This document shows positions 8,503-17,884 of a DNA stretch of 64,000 nucleotides, one piece after another. How positions within the stretch are numbered: position 1 is the first letter of the stretch; each line of letters begins with the position of its first letter. The notes under the pieces are model-generated. The model worked only from the letters and a program-made list of their open reading frames with translations. It had not been told where the DNA came from and ran no database searches. Source of the stretch: JBEKHT01 sp049516595 (lineage in GTDB: Bacteria > Chloroflexota > Anaerolineae > Anaerolineales > RBG-16-64-43); NCBI GenBank assembly GCA_049516595.1, contig JBEKSY010000011.1, positions 31,915 through 95,914 of the forward strand. Reading direction: 5' to 3'. A program made the translations under genes and the position numbers.

Positions 8503-10875
8503 CTACCGGCCTGCCCCATAAAGCTGCCGGTAGATCGCGTAGATCTCGTAAATGTCCTTGATGTAGGTGCGCGTCTCCGCGTAGCGGACGGTCTCTACGA
8601 ACAGGTCCGGGTCGTTTGGGGCGAGCGCCTGCCACTGGGCCGCATTCCCAGGGCCGCCGTTGTAGGCCGCCAGGGCTACGTAGGGGTTGCCCCCGAGCGC
8701 GTCTCGTTGCTCGGCCAGGTACGCCGTTCCGAGCTTGACGTTGATCACCGGGCGGGCGAGATCCGCGTTGGTGAAGTCGGTCAGGCCGAGCTTCTTGGCG
8801 ACCTCCTCCCCCGTGGAGGGGATGATCTGCATCAGGCCATAAGCGTTCGAGGTGGAGCTGGCGGTCGCCCCAAAGAGCGATTCCTGCCGGACCACGGCGA
8901 AAAGCAGCAAGGGGTCAAGCTGGTAGGCCTGAGCCTGAGGCAGGAGCAAGTCGGCAAAGTAAGGGCCGAAGCGGACATGGCTGAAGTAGGCCGGGGCGGT
9001 GAGGGTCGTCGCATCGTTCATTCCCGCCAGGTCGAGTACCTGCCGGGCGGAGAAGATCGCTCCTGGGTAGTAGCCGAGGTCGACCAGGTAGTTGGTTAAA
9101 TAGAAGGAAGCGACCGCATCCTTGGATAAGTCGCCCCTGAGTTGGTCGAACTCGTCCTCGGCCTGCGAATAGAGCCCGAGATCCCAGAGAGCCTGACCTC
9201 GCTTAACCCTTGGGTCATTGAGGAGCGCCGCCTGAATAGCCTGAGAGGGCTCCGGGGTGGGCTGGGGGAACCGCTGCAGGACCCAGGCCTCCGCTTGGGC
9301 GCGCTCGGTCGCCAGGTCGAATCCGAGACCATACTGGCCCAGCGGCGCGAAAGGCTCGCGCCCGACCAGCAGGTCCTGCGCCCGGTCGGAGTAGTAACCG
9401 GTCGGGTCCGCCTGCGCGGCTTGCGTCCACTGCGCCCTGGCGCCCGCTGTGTCGCCCTGAGCAGCGCGGGCCTTCCCCATCCAGAATAGCGCTCGGGAGC
9501 GAATGCTGGCATCCGTGGAGTTCGCCAGGCTCGTGAACTGGGCCTGCGCGCTCGGAAAATCGTTGCTGCGGTAGTAGCTGATCCCGGCCAGGTGCGCGCA
9601 ATCGGGCCCGTCATCGGAACTGGCGTACTCCTGGCCACAGCGCTTCCAGAGCGAGGCGGCCGTCGCAAGGTCGCGGCTCTCCTCCGCCAGCCGGGCGGCG
9701 TCGAAGAGCGCCTCCGCCGCGCGCGGATGGGTCGGGTCGGCGGCCACGAACTGCAGGTAGGTCTGAATCGCACCCGCAGTGTCCCCCTTGCCGGCAGAGC
9801 GAGCGTCGGCCAGCTCGAACCAGGCCCGATCCCAGACATCACTCGAGGGCCCTTGTTGGATCGCAGACTGAAGGTCGGAGATCGCGCTGTCCGGCTGGTT
9901 GAGGGCCAGGTCCGTCAGGCCGCGGTAGTAATAAGCCTTGGCGGCCAGTGTGGGCGAACTAGCCAGATAACGGTTGAGCGCGGCCAGGGCCGGCTGGTAT
10001 TGGTCGGCGTAGTAGTCGACGAGGCCGCGCTGGAGTTCGTCTATCTGGAATCCCGCGTTGACCAGTTCCACCAGCGCCAGGTAGGAGTCATGGCTGAGGG
10101 GATAGTTGGCTACCGCGTCGATATACCGTGTGTACCCGTCCTGGGTCTTGCCCTGGGCCACGAGAATCTCCCCCATCTTGAGGTCCAGGCGCGCCTTGTC
10201 GTAGTCGTTCGTGCTGATCTTGAAGATCTGAGCGTAGAGGGATAGCGCTTGATCATCGGACCCGCCCTGGTGCAGGACGTCGCCTTCCTTCTCCAGGAGA
10301 GGCAACGGGCTTCCGGCCCGGGGAGCGTTGGCCGCGGCAGCGTAGGCCTGTGCGGCGAGGCCGGCTTGACCTGCCGCGCCAAGCGCATCCCCCAGGTTCT
10401 CTTCCGCGTAGGAGTCAATTATCCCCGGATGCAAGGACAGATAGGCCTCGTATCCCTTGGCCGAACCCGAGTAGTCCTTAAGGTCACTGTCCGCCTCTCC
10501 CAGGAGAAACTGCGCCTGGCCCAGAAGCGGACTGTCGGGATGGGTGCTGATCAGCGACTGCAGCGTGAGCTGGGCGGTCTCGGGGTCTCCCGCCGCCAGC
10601 TGGGTGCGCCCCAGGCCGAGCAGCGCTTGATCTGCATGCGAACCGGTGGCCAATGCCGCCTGGTACTGGGTAAGGGCGGTAGGATAATCCCCAAGGAAGA
10701 GAGCGTGATCCGCTTGCTGAAGGTATGGGAAGGGGGTGGAGGAAGGAGCAGCGGCTGGGGCCAGGAAGGGAATCTGCGTCGCGAAGGGAAGCCCCTGGGT
10801 CAGGGAGCAGGCGGGCAGTACGCCGGCCGTTACTAGCAAGAGAGCCCGCCACAAAGGGCCGCTGGCTTTGCCCAT
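8503..10875 (-). CDS. Lipoprotein lytic murein transglycosylase with TPR superhelix (Slt type)
   Basis: 790 residues from MGKASGPLWRALLLV. This start is preceded by AAAGGAG and opens a lipoprotein signal peptide ending in LPAC, while a 98-residue upstream extension is not protein-like. A short Ser/Pro linker is followed by about 550 residues of TPR-like helical repeats (YPTALTQYQAAL and similar). The C-terminal SLT domain has the catalytic glutamate in VVRQESLFG, then SNAYGLMQIIPSTGEEVA and LAAYNGGPGNAAQW. The enzyme cleaves peptidoglycan between MurNAc and GlcNAc to give anhydro-MurNAc, anchored to the outer face of the membrane. It is transcribed alone, divergent from the A-T-TE gene. Confidence 0.9.
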   Translation of the reverse strand: MGKASGPLWRALLLVTAGVLPACSLTQGLPFATQIPFLAPAAAPSSTPFPYLQQADHALFLGDYPTALTQYQAALATGSHADQALLGLGRTQLAAGDPETAQLTLQSLISTHPDSPLLGQAQFLLGEADSDLKDYSGSAKGYEAYLSLHPGIIDSYAEENLGDALGAAGQAGLAAQAYAAAANAPRAGSPLPLLEKEGDVLHQGGSDDQALSLYAQIFKISTNDYDKARLDLKMGEILVAQGKTQDGYTRYIDAVANYPLSHDSYLALVELVNAGFQIDELQRGLVDYYADQYQPALAALNRYLASSPTLAAKAYYYRGLTDLALNQPDSAISDLQSAIQQGPSSDVWDRAWFELADARSAGKGDTAGAIQTYLQFVAADPTHPRAAEALFDAARLAEESRDLATAASLWKRCGQEYASSDDGPDCAHLAGISYYRSNDFPSAQAQFTSLANSTDASIRSRALFWMGKARAAQGDTAGARAQWTQAAQADPTGYYSDRAQDLLVGREPFAPLGQYGLGFDLATERAQAEAWVLQRFPQPTPEPSQAIQAALLNDPRVKRGQALWDLGLYSQAEDEFDQLRGDLSKDAVASFYLTNYLVDLGYYPGAIFSARQVLDLAGMNDATTLTAPAYFSHVRFGPYFADLLLPQAQAYQLDPLLLFAVVRQESLFGATASSTSNAYGLMQIIPSTGEEVAKKLGLTDFTNADLARPVINVKLGTAYLAEQRDALGGNPYVALAAYNGGPGNAAQWQALAPNDPDLFVETVRYAETRTYIKDIYEIYAIYRQLYGAGR

Positions 10876-11485
10876 CCAGCCCACCTCAAAGAACTCCTTT
10901 CTGAAAGATGAACGGCGGTATGGTACCACAGGCCAATGGAGCCCTCGCGCAAGGCGCCCGTCTGCTCGAGCAGGGGGCAGGGCTCGCCCCCGTCCCCAGA
11001 GTGGGGCGCACTCGGAGGACAAGCAGACAAACCCCCTCGCGCGGCCTCGCGAGAATGCGCCTGCGGCAGGGCCTGGCAGGGTAGCTTCCTCTGCGCAGTT
11101 CCTCCGTTCCTGGTCAACGGTCCTCGCGCCCGGAGTGAGGGCAGACCTCGAAGGCGCGTTTGGCGACACGTTGGCATGATATGATCAGTGCGCTGCGGGC
11201 CGCCAACGAAGCTCTGCGGGGTGACGCTTGAGTTCGGATAAGCGGCCCGCCTGCGAAACCCTGGGGACCGTAAACATTTACTCCGACCGGTTCGCGACTG
11301 CTCGCCTGGCCCTGGCGATCCCTTCCCTGTTCTTCCCGGTGGAGAAGCGGATGTTTTCCCGCCGTCGAGCGCAAGAGGAAGCCGCAGACCGTGATTGATC
11401 CGTGCAGAGAGCTCAGCCGAGAGGCCGTTTCGGCCGCGGCCTTTCGGTCTGGCCGGGTCTGCGAGCGAGGAAAACCCTGCCGCCC
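10876..11485. other. Divergent intergenic region, no gene seen
   Basis: About 610 bases between the lytic transglycosylase (minus) and the A-T-TE synthetase (plus). It should hold both promoters. Open frames here are extensions of the flanking genes without protein-like composition. I see no riboswitch or repeat. Confidence 0.4.
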
Positions 11486-14086
11486 ATGACCCATCCTCAG
11501 CCGACCAACGAATTCATCCCCTTCGGCCGCGAGTGGATCGATCGGTCCATCAAGGACCGGTTTGAACATGTCGTGCGTTCCTATCCCCAAAACGTTGCCC
11601 TGCTGGAGGGAGGGCGCGCAATTACCTATGAGGAACTCAACGGCCAAGCCAATCGCCTGGCCCACGCTCTCCTCGATCGCCTCGGGGATGGCGAGGTGGC
11701 CGTGTCGGTCCTTCTTGGACACGGCTCAGCAGCCATCCTTGCGCTCCTGGGAGTCCTAAAGGCAGGCAAGGTCTGTGTTCCCATGGATCCCTCCCTGCCG
11801 CAATCGCGAGCGGCCCAGATTGCACAGGACGCCGAAGCCGCGATGTTCATCACGCGGGCGGACTATCGGTCGCAGGCCTTGGCCCTGTGTCGGGGAGAGG
11901 AGCTCATTGAGGTGGATCGTTTGCCTGGGGGGCTCTCCGAGCGGAATCCCCAACTCGATATCCCACCGGAACGGATCGCCTACGTGCTCTACACCTCGGG
12001 GTCCTCAGGGGGGCCCAAGGGGGTGATGTTTAGCCAGCGCACGCTTTTGCACCCCGTCCTCGTGCAAACCAACAGCCTTCACTCGAATTCCACCGACCGA
12101 TTCTCCTTGTTGACCTCGGTGGGGGTGGGGATGGCGGTTATACATCTCTACGGCTCGATCTTGAACGGGGGAACGCTTTGTCCTTTTGTGGTTGCGGGTG
12201 GCGGGCTCTTGGAGATGATTGACTGGATGCGGGAGCAGAAAATCAGCGTCCTGCAATCGACGCCCTCGCTTTTCAGGCGGTTGGCTGCGGAGCCGAACAG
12301 CGAAGCCGGCTTTGCTTCGCTTCGTTTGTTGAAGCTCAGTGGCGAGATGGTCCTGCGGTCGGATTTTGACCTCTACCGACGTACCTGTCCTCCGGATTGC
12401 CTGCTGCGGGTTGGCTACTCAACGACGGAAGCAGGCGTCGTCACGGAGGATCTCCTCGACCGCAATTCGCAGGTGCTCGCGGAGCAACTCCCGGCCGGCT
12501 ACCCCGTCTCGGACGTGGAGATCCGACTGTGCAACGAGGTCGGGGAACCTGTGGCAGAGGGGGAGGGGGAGATTGTGGTGAGGAGCCGTTATGTCTCTCC
12601 GGGGTATTGGAGGCGCCCCGATCTCACCCAGGCCGCTTTCTCGGAGGATCCCTCGGGCAAGGGCAGGCGGTCCTTTCGGACAGGGGATCAAGGGCACCTC
12701 TTGGGGGATGGGTGCCTGGTGTTGCGTGGCCGAAAGGACAGCCAGGTGAAGGTCAGAGGGTACCGGGTTGAGCTTTCGGAGGTTGAGCAGGCGCTCCTGC
12801 GGATGAAGGGCATCCAGGAAGCAGCCGCGGGGACCTGGGAGCGAAACCTGGGAGAAGAGGTCCTGGTGGCCTATGTGGTAGCGGGGGCTCAACCGCCCCC
12901 TCGCCCTGCCGAGCTGCGCTCCGCGCTGAGGCAGTCGCTGCCCGACGCCATGATCCCCTCGGCCTTTGTGTTCCTGGAATCCATGCCCCTCACCGAAAGT
13001 GGGAAGATCGATCGACAAGCGCTGCCCGCGCCTTTGCCTGCGCCGGCGCATTTCGACGGGCAGCCGCCGAACAGCCTGCTTGAGGCGCAGCTTTGCCATA
13101 TCTGGGAGGAAGTCCTTGGAGTTCGGCCGGTGGGTATCCAGGATGACTTCTTCGACCTAGGGGGCACGTCTTTGCAGGCCCTGCAGCTCTTTGAGAGGAT
13201 CCGACAGCAGCTTGGGCAAAGAATCCCTCTGGAGGTAATCCTCCGGGCCTCGACGGTGGAACAACAGGCAGAGGTCCTTTTGGCCCCGGGGGGAACCGAC
13301 CTGCCCGCCACCCTGGTGCCCCTGCAGCCCGCCGGCTCCCGGCCTCCGTTTTTCTTCATCCATCCAGCGAGGGGCCATGTGCTCTGCTATCGCCTCCTGG
13401 CCCACTGGCTCTCCGCCGATCAGCCGGTGTATGGCATCCAGGCGCAAGGGGTCCGTCCCGAACAGAAGCCTCATACGTCCATCGAGGACATCGCAGCGGG
13501 TCATCTCAACTCCGTGCGCAACTTCCAGCCCAAGGGCCCCTACTTTCTGGGAGGTTATTCCCTTGGCGGAGTGATCGCCTTTGAGATGGCGCGGCAGCTG
13601 GCCGCGCAGGGAGAGCAGGTCGCCCTGCTCGCCCTGCTGGACACGCCGTGCCCGGCCCGCAAGATCAGAAGGCGCACGCTGCGGCAACGCTTGCAACGGC
13701 GCGCCGCGCAACTCAGGCGCAGGACGCTCCGGGGGAAAGCCGCCTTCTTGTGGGGCTTACTGAGGAGGTCGCTGCCCGCACACCTGTGGCACCTCGAAGA
13801 GGTACATTGGGCCGCCGCTCAGCGCTATCGGCCGGGCCCCTATGCGGGCAAGGTGCTCCTCCTTCGGGCGCAGGGGCGGCGGGACCACATTGATGGGGAT
13901 CCGAGCCTGGGGTGGAGCGAATGGGTGACGGGGCCGTTGGAAGTTGCGGAGGTCCCTGGCAATCACATCAGCCTCTTGCAGGAACCCAACGTGCGCAGGC
14001 TGGCGGAGGTCCTGCGCCATCACCTGGCCGAGACCTTGGAGAAAGAACAAGGTCCATCCGGTCACGACCGGCGACCCGCTGGGTGA
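11486..14086 (+). CDS. Stand-alone A-T-TE synthetase (NRPS-like adenylation, carrier and thioesterase domains)
   Basis: 866 residues from MTHPQPTNEFIPF; a 28-residue upstream extension was excluded. The adenylation domain (about 1-520) has YTSGSSGGPKGVMF, GYSTTEAG, SFRTGDQGHLL, LRGRKDSQVKVRGYRVE and the A10 lysine in ESGKIDR. The carrier domain (about 540-615) has DDFFDLGGTSLQALQ with the phosphopantetheine serine. The thioesterase (about 630-860) has GYSLGGVIAFEMA and a late GNHISL histidine. No condensation domain is present. Where amino-acid-activating domains have an FD motif, this one reads VGVGMAVIHLYG, so the Asp that binds the alpha-amino group is missing. It probably activates a non-amino carboxylic acid and releases or dimerises it through the TE. 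The product is unknown. Confidence 0.85.
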   Translation: MTHPQPTNEFIPFGREWIDRSIKDRFEHVVRSYPQNVALLEGGRAITYEELNGQANRLAHALLDRLGDGEVAVSVLLGHGSAAILALLGVLKAGKVCVPMDPSLPQSRAAQIAQDAEAAMFITRADYRSQALALCRGEELIEVDRLPGGLSERNPQLDIPPERIAYVLYTSGSSGGPKGVMFSQRTLLHPVLVQTNSLHSNSTDRFSLLTSVGVGMAVIHLYGSILNGGTLCPFVVAGGGLLEMIDWMREQKISVLQSTPSLFRRLAAEPNSEAGFASLRLLKLSGEMVLRSDFDLYRRTCPPDCLLRVGYSTTEAGVVTEDLLDRNSQVLAEQLPAGYPVSDVEIRLCNEVGEPVAEGEGEIVVRSRYVSPGYWRRPDLTQAAFSEDPSGKGRRSFRTGDQGHLLGDGCLVLRGRKDSQVKVRGYRVELSEVEQALLRMKGIQEAAAGTWERNLGEEVLVAYVVAGAQPPPRPAELRSALRQSLPDAMIPSAFVFLESMPLTESGKIDRQALPAPLPAPAHFDGQPPNSLLEAQLCHIWEEVLGVRPVGIQDDFFDLGGTSLQALQLFERIRQQLGQRIPLEVILRASTVEQQAEVLLAPGGTDLPATLVPLQPAGSRPPFFFIHPARGHVLCYRLLAHWLSADQPVYGIQAQGVRPEQKPHTSIEDIAAGHLNSVRNFQPKGPYFLGGYSLGGVIAFEMARQLAAQGEQVALLALLDTPCPARKIRRRTLRQRLQRRAAQLRRRTLRGKAAFLWGLLRRSLPAHLWHLEEVHWAAAQRYRPGPYAGKVLLLRAQGRRDHIDGDPSLGWSEWVTGPLEVAEVPGNHISLLQEPNVRRLAEVLRHHLAETLEKEQGPSGHDRRPAG

Positions 14087-14768
14087 GAAGTGAGCGAGGC
14101 CCTCGTGCTTGTGGGGCGATCGGCTCGGCCGGGTCTGTGGGCCTCAGGGCTTCGACCGGAGCCGGCCGGAAGCAGGCCTGGCCTTGAGGAGGGGGATGGT
14201 TGTTCTGGCCATGACAATCGCCAAAACCAGAACTGGAGGGGCGGCGCCCAGGCCGCCGCTAGGGATTGCCTCACTCTTTTCTCCACGCACCGCCCGTTCG
14301 TCGAGGGCTTGGATGCTCGTGGACGGAACAAGCCGCTCTGGATATCCAGGACTGTGGGCGTGGGGAACAGGCCCTGTCACTCTGGAACCGTGGCCTCGAT
14401 GCCACACCCCTTCCAGGACGGCCGCGTGGCTTCTGCGAGGTTATTGAACGAGAGGAGATAGAACCTTCGATCGGGGCGGGATTGGAGAAGCTGAGATTCT
14501 GGAGGCGAAACCCTCCCGCGGGGCATCCGCAGCGCCCGCCGAGGGTGGAGGTCACGGGCGCAATCATCGCGTTGCGAACCGGCTGATCTCGGCAGGTCAC
14601 GGCGGAGTCGGACAATAAGGCGTCTCTCTCCTCTGCCCCGGAGGGATGGCTATGGTTGGAACCACCCGGGTATCCAAAGGAATGGATCGTTGGCGGGTTG
14701 GGGTTGACCGAGGAACCGTCTCGAGGCGGTCCAGGCAGCCTCACGCGCCCTCTTGGGAGCCGGATCCG
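14087..14768. other. Stretch without a recognisable gene
   Basis: About 680 bases between the A-T-TE stop and the probable start of the phosphopantetheinyl transferase remnant. Frames on both strands give low-complexity or Arg/Pro-rich products with no motif. The PPTase frame is open upstream from 14646, but the extra 41 residues do not look like part of the family. Confidence 0.4.
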
Positions 14769-15519
14769 GTGAAGGTTCTCCATGGGTCCCTCGAATCGAT
14801 TCCAGACCTGAGGGACTCGGGGATCCACGTTTGGAAAGCTGGGCTGGACCGCCAGTATGCTGCCGAGTGGGGAGAGGAAATCCTCTCGCCCGAGGAGATC
14901 GAGCGGGCGGGCCGCTTCCGGTTCGGGGCGGATCGACTGCGCTTTCTCACCGGCCGGATCGTCCTGCGCCTGTTGTCGGCGGCCTACACAGGAGTTTGCC
15001 CGCGAGAGCTGATCCTTGAACCGGACGAGACGGGTAAGTTGCGCCTGGGCAATCGAGAGAACGCCGGGATCGTTCAGTTTAACCATTCCCATTCCGGGGA
15101 AGTGATCCTGCTGGCCTTCTCCAGGGGGCGGCGGGTGGGGGTTGATGTGGAGTGCCTGGGGCGGGGCGTCCCCTACGAGGAAGTACTCGGCCCCCTGCTC
15201 TCACCCGGCGAGCGCCAATAGATTCAGTCCTCTCCACCCGAGTTCGTCCCGGTAGCCCTGCTGAGGATTTGGATTCGGAAAGAGGCCTACCTCAAGGCCC
15301 AAGGAACGGGGCTCAGGGCCGTGCTGGAATCCGTACCCGGGCTGCCGATCGGAGAGGGCCGTGCTCGCAGGCCCAGGGGGTGGAAGGACCTGGAAGATCT
15401 TCGACCTCGCTCTCGGTCCTGATTGCCTGGGGGCGCTGGCAGCCGAGGGGAGGAATTGGCGGGCCCGGTGTTGGGAATGGTCGCTGGACTTGGCCGCGAG
15501 AATCGGCGGTCTTGAGTAA
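14769..15519 (+). pseudogene. Disrupted 4'-phosphopantetheinyl transferase (Sfp type)
   Basis: From a GTG at 14769 the frame matches Sfp-type transferases: ELILEPDETGKLRL, VQFNHSHSGEVILLAFSRG and the magnesium-binding motif VGVDVE. An in-frame TAG at 15219-15221 (after SPGERQ) interrupts it. The same frame then carries the essential IWIRKEAYLKAQGTGL motif, and after about 15330 the match moves into another frame (WKIFDLALGPDCLGALAAEG, ending at TAA 15517-15519). A nonsense codon plus a frameshift make it non-functional as written. An intact protein would have modified the carrier domain of the A-T-TE synthetase next door, which must now rely on another transferase. Confidence 0.8.
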
Positions 15520-15687
15520 GGTTCAGCCTCGCAGGTTCCCAGGGCGCACGCGTCCCGAAGATGCAGCGTTGGCCATGGGGCGGTAGGTCCTGGCCTCCCC
15601 GCCCCAGCTTGGGGGACGGAACCCCCGTGAATGATCGATGGGTCCAGGGCCCATGGGGAGCGTGGAACGTGACGCCGTTGGTCTTTT

Positions 15688-15716
15688 TTGACAAGCCCAG
15701 CGCGCCATGTTACGAT
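15688..15716 (+). promoter_or_regulatory. Promoter of the mtnA-kinase-ahcY operon
   Basis: TTGACA (15688-15693), a 17-base spacer and TACGAT (15711-15716) form a near-consensus housekeeping promoter. The expected transcription start is about 15723, giving a leader of roughly 90 bases before mtnA. Confidence 0.7.
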
Positions 15717-15722
15717 CACTCA

Positions 15723-15811
15723 AGCGCTCTCGCACGGAGAGCGCTATTTGTGCCGGCGGGGCAAAGGCGCAGTTACGACCCCCGGGGGGCACCCCCGACC
15801 AACGGAAGGGT
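15723..15811 (+). promoter_or_regulatory. Structured 5' leader of the mtnA operon
   Basis: The leader begins with a perfect 9-bp stem (15723-15731 paired with 15737-15745) closed by the loop GCACG, right at the predicted 5' end. A GC-rich stretch follows with runs of C and G that can pair (ACCCCCGGGGGG around 15776-15789), then GGAAGGG before the ATG. It may be only a stabilising hairpin, or a ligand-sensing element fitting an operon of S-adenosylmethionine by-product recycling. I do not recognise a known SAM or SAH riboswitch consensus. Confidence 0.35.
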
Positions 15812-16870
15812 ATGCGCACACTCGAGTGGGATTCCGCGCGCGGCCTGTTGCGCCTGATTGACCAGAGAAGACTGCCGGGCGAGCTGCGCTGGCTGGAATT
15901 GCGCTCGAGCGGCGAGGTGGCCGAGGCGATTCGCGACATGGCAGTGCGCGGGGCGCCCGCCATCGGAGTTGCGGCGGCATTCGGGCTCGTCCTCGCCTGC
16001 CGCGGAAGCCCCTCCCCAAGCAGCGCTGAGCGGGAACAGGAGCTGCGTCAAGCCGCAGAGGAACTGTGTCGGGCGCGCCCGACCGCCGTGAACCTGCGCT
16101 GGGCTGTCGAGCGCATGCTGCGCGCGGCAGGGTCGGCCGCCGGAGAACCCGAGCTGGAATTGGGAGAGAGGCTTCTCCTTGAGGCTCAGCGCATGGCGGA
16201 GGAGGACATCGCGACCAACCGGCGCATGGCCGGTTTTGGCGCGGACCTCCTTCGGGACGGGGACACGGTCCTGCACCACTGCAACACCGGAGCTTTGGCC
16301 ACCGTCGACTATGGGACCGCGCTGGGCGTAATCCGGGCGGCCCATGACCAGGGCAAACGCATCCACGTGCTCGTTGACGAGACCCGGCCTCGCTTGCAAG
16401 GGGCGCGCCTGACCGCCTGGGAGCTGCAGCAGCTGGGGATCCCTTTCGAGGTGATCGTGGATGGTGCCGCCGGGCACTTCCTGCATCGAGGCGAGGTGCA
16501 GGCCGTGCTGGTCGGAGCGGATCGAGTGGCCGCCAACGGGGATCTGGCCAATAAGGTCGGCACCTACATGCTGGCCCTCGCAGCGCATGAAAACCACGTC
16601 CCGTTCTACGCGGTTGTGCCCACCTCGAGCATCGACCTCACCTTGCCGGATGGAAGGCATATCCCCATTGAGGAGCGGGAGGAAGCGGAGGTGCTGGATC
16701 TCGAGCTGGGCGGGGAGCGCGTAACCCCGCCTGGGATCCGGGCGCGCAATCCCGCCTTCGATATCACCCCGCAGGAGTACCTCACGGCCTGGATCACAGA
16801 GTGCGGCCTGATCCTGCCTCCCTTTGAAAGGAATGCGCAGGCCCTTCTCGGGGGCGGAGCCACAGCATGA
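15812..16870 (+). CDS. mtnA: S-methyl-5-thioribose-1-phosphate isomerase
   Basis: 352 residues from MRTLEWDSARGLLRLIDQ, with GGAAGGG just upstream; an upstream in-frame ATG was rejected. The eIF2B-like fold is evident from DMAVRGAPAIGVAAAFG, VLHHCNTGALATVDYGTALG, VLVDETRPRLQGARLTAWEL and VLVGADRVAANGDLANKVGT, which contain the catalytic Cys and Asp of the family. It isomerises methylthioribose-1-phosphate to methylthioribulose-1-phosphate in methionine salvage. The stop overlaps the next start by 4 bases (ATGA), so it is translationally coupled to the kinase gene. Downstream mtn genes are not in the window, so the fate of methylthioribulose-1-phosphate is unclear. Confidence 0.95.
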   Translation: MRTLEWDSARGLLRLIDQRRLPGELRWLELRSSGEVAEAIRDMAVRGAPAIGVAAAFGLVLACRGSPSPSSAEREQELRQAAEELCRARPTAVNLRWAVERMLRAAGSAAGEPELELGERLLLEAQRMAEEDIATNRRMAGFGADLLRDGDTVLHHCNTGALATVDYGTALGVIRAAHDQGKRIHVLVDETRPRLQGARLTAWELQQLGIPFEVIVDGAAGHFLHRGEVQAVLVGADRVAANGDLANKVGTYMLALAAHENHVPFYAVVPTSSIDLTLPDGRHIPIEEREEAEVLDLELGGERVTPPGIRARNPAFDITPQEYLTAWITECGLILPPFERNAQALLGGGATA

Positions 16871-17853
16871 ACCTGGTGATCAGCGGCTCGGTCGCGTACG
16901 ACTACCTGATGACCTTCCCCGGCGTGTTTCGCGATCAGATCATGCTGGAACAGCTCGAGTCGCTCAGCCTGTCCTTTCTCGTGGATCGGCTGGTGCGGCA
17001 CCGCGGAGGGGTGGCCACCAATGTTGCCTACACCCTCTCCCTCCTGGGCGAACGGCCCCTGGTGATGGCCACGGTGGGGGAGGACTTCGGCGAGTACCGC
17101 GCCTGGCTCGAAGGGCATGGGGTGAACACCTCCGGGATCCGCGAAATCTCGGGCCTCTACACCGCCTCTTTCTTTGCGACCACGGATCGCTGCAACGCTC
17201 AGATTGCAAGCTTCTACCCCGGGGCGATGGCCCGGGCCGGGGAGCTTTCGCTGCGCGAACTGCCTCTGCGACCCGACCTGATCCTCGTTTCGCCGAACGA
17301 CCCCGCGGCGATGGATCGGGTGGTCCGCGAAGCGGTCGAGCTCGGGGTCCCCTATTTTTATGACCCTAGCCAGCAGGTGGCGCGCTTCGAGGGACCGGAG
17401 CTGGCGCGGGGCATCGGCACCTGCACCGGCCTGATCTGCAACGAGTATGAGTTCGGGTTGATTAGCAAGAAGACGGGTTGGTCTCCGGCTCAGATCGCGG
17501 CGATCGCGAGGGTGCTTGTGGTCACGCTGGGAGAAAAGGGCTCCCGCATTGAAACTGGAGGCAAGGTGTATTCGATCCCGGCGGTGCCGCCGGAGCGAAT
17601 CACCGATCCGACGGGGGTCGGCGATGCCTACCGCGGCGGCTTGCTTAAGGGCTATCTGCGTGGGATGGACTGGGAAACCAGCGGGCGGATTGCGGCGCTC
17701 GCCGCCGCCTACTGCCTGGAGCAGGAAGGGACGCAGAGTCACACATTCACCCCGGACGATTTCATCGCAAGGTTCGAGCGGGTTTTCGGCGAGGGCCGCC
17801 TGTTGCGCGAGGCGCTCGAGCCCCCCGGCGGCGAACCGGGGCGCAGGACGTAG
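16867..17853 (+). CDS. PfkB-family kinase, probably adenosine kinase
   Basis: 328 residues. The N-terminus MNLVISGSVAYDYLMTFPG and the glycine-rich RGGVATNVAYTLSLLG are the substrate-side PfkB motifs. ITDPTGVGDAYRGGLLKGYL is the ATP-side signature with the catalytic Asp in GVGD. It sits between mtnA and ahcY. AhcY releases adenosine, so phosphorylation of adenosine to AMP, pulling the hydrolase reaction forward, is the most reasonable role. A nucleoside or sugar kinase of other specificity cannot be excluded from sequence. Confidence 0.8.
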   Translation: MNLVISGSVAYDYLMTFPGVFRDQIMLEQLESLSLSFLVDRLVRHRGGVATNVAYTLSLLGERPLVMATVGEDFGEYRAWLEGHGVNTSGIREISGLYTASFFATTDRCNAQIASFYPGAMARAGELSLRELPLRPDLILVSPNDPAAMDRVVREAVELGVPYFYDPSQQVARFEGPELARGIGTCTGLICNEYEFGLISKKTGWSPAQIAAIARVLVVTLGEKGSRIETGGKVYSIPAVPPERITDPTGVGDAYRGGLLKGYLRGMDWETSGRIAALAAAYCLEQEGTQSHTFTPDDFIARFERVFGEGRLLREALEPPGGEPGRRT

Positions 17854-17884
17854 CCGCCGGGCTTCGGCACAAGGAGGAGGAGGC

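Noticed and set aside
15219..15221. TAG in the PPTase as a pyrrolysine or readthrough codon
   Set aside because: A second disruption (frameshift) downstream and no pyl genes make simple gene decay more likely.
15723..15811. Known SAM or SAH riboswitch upstream of mtnA
   Set aside because: The conserved core sequences of the known classes are not present; only a generic hairpin leader can be supported.
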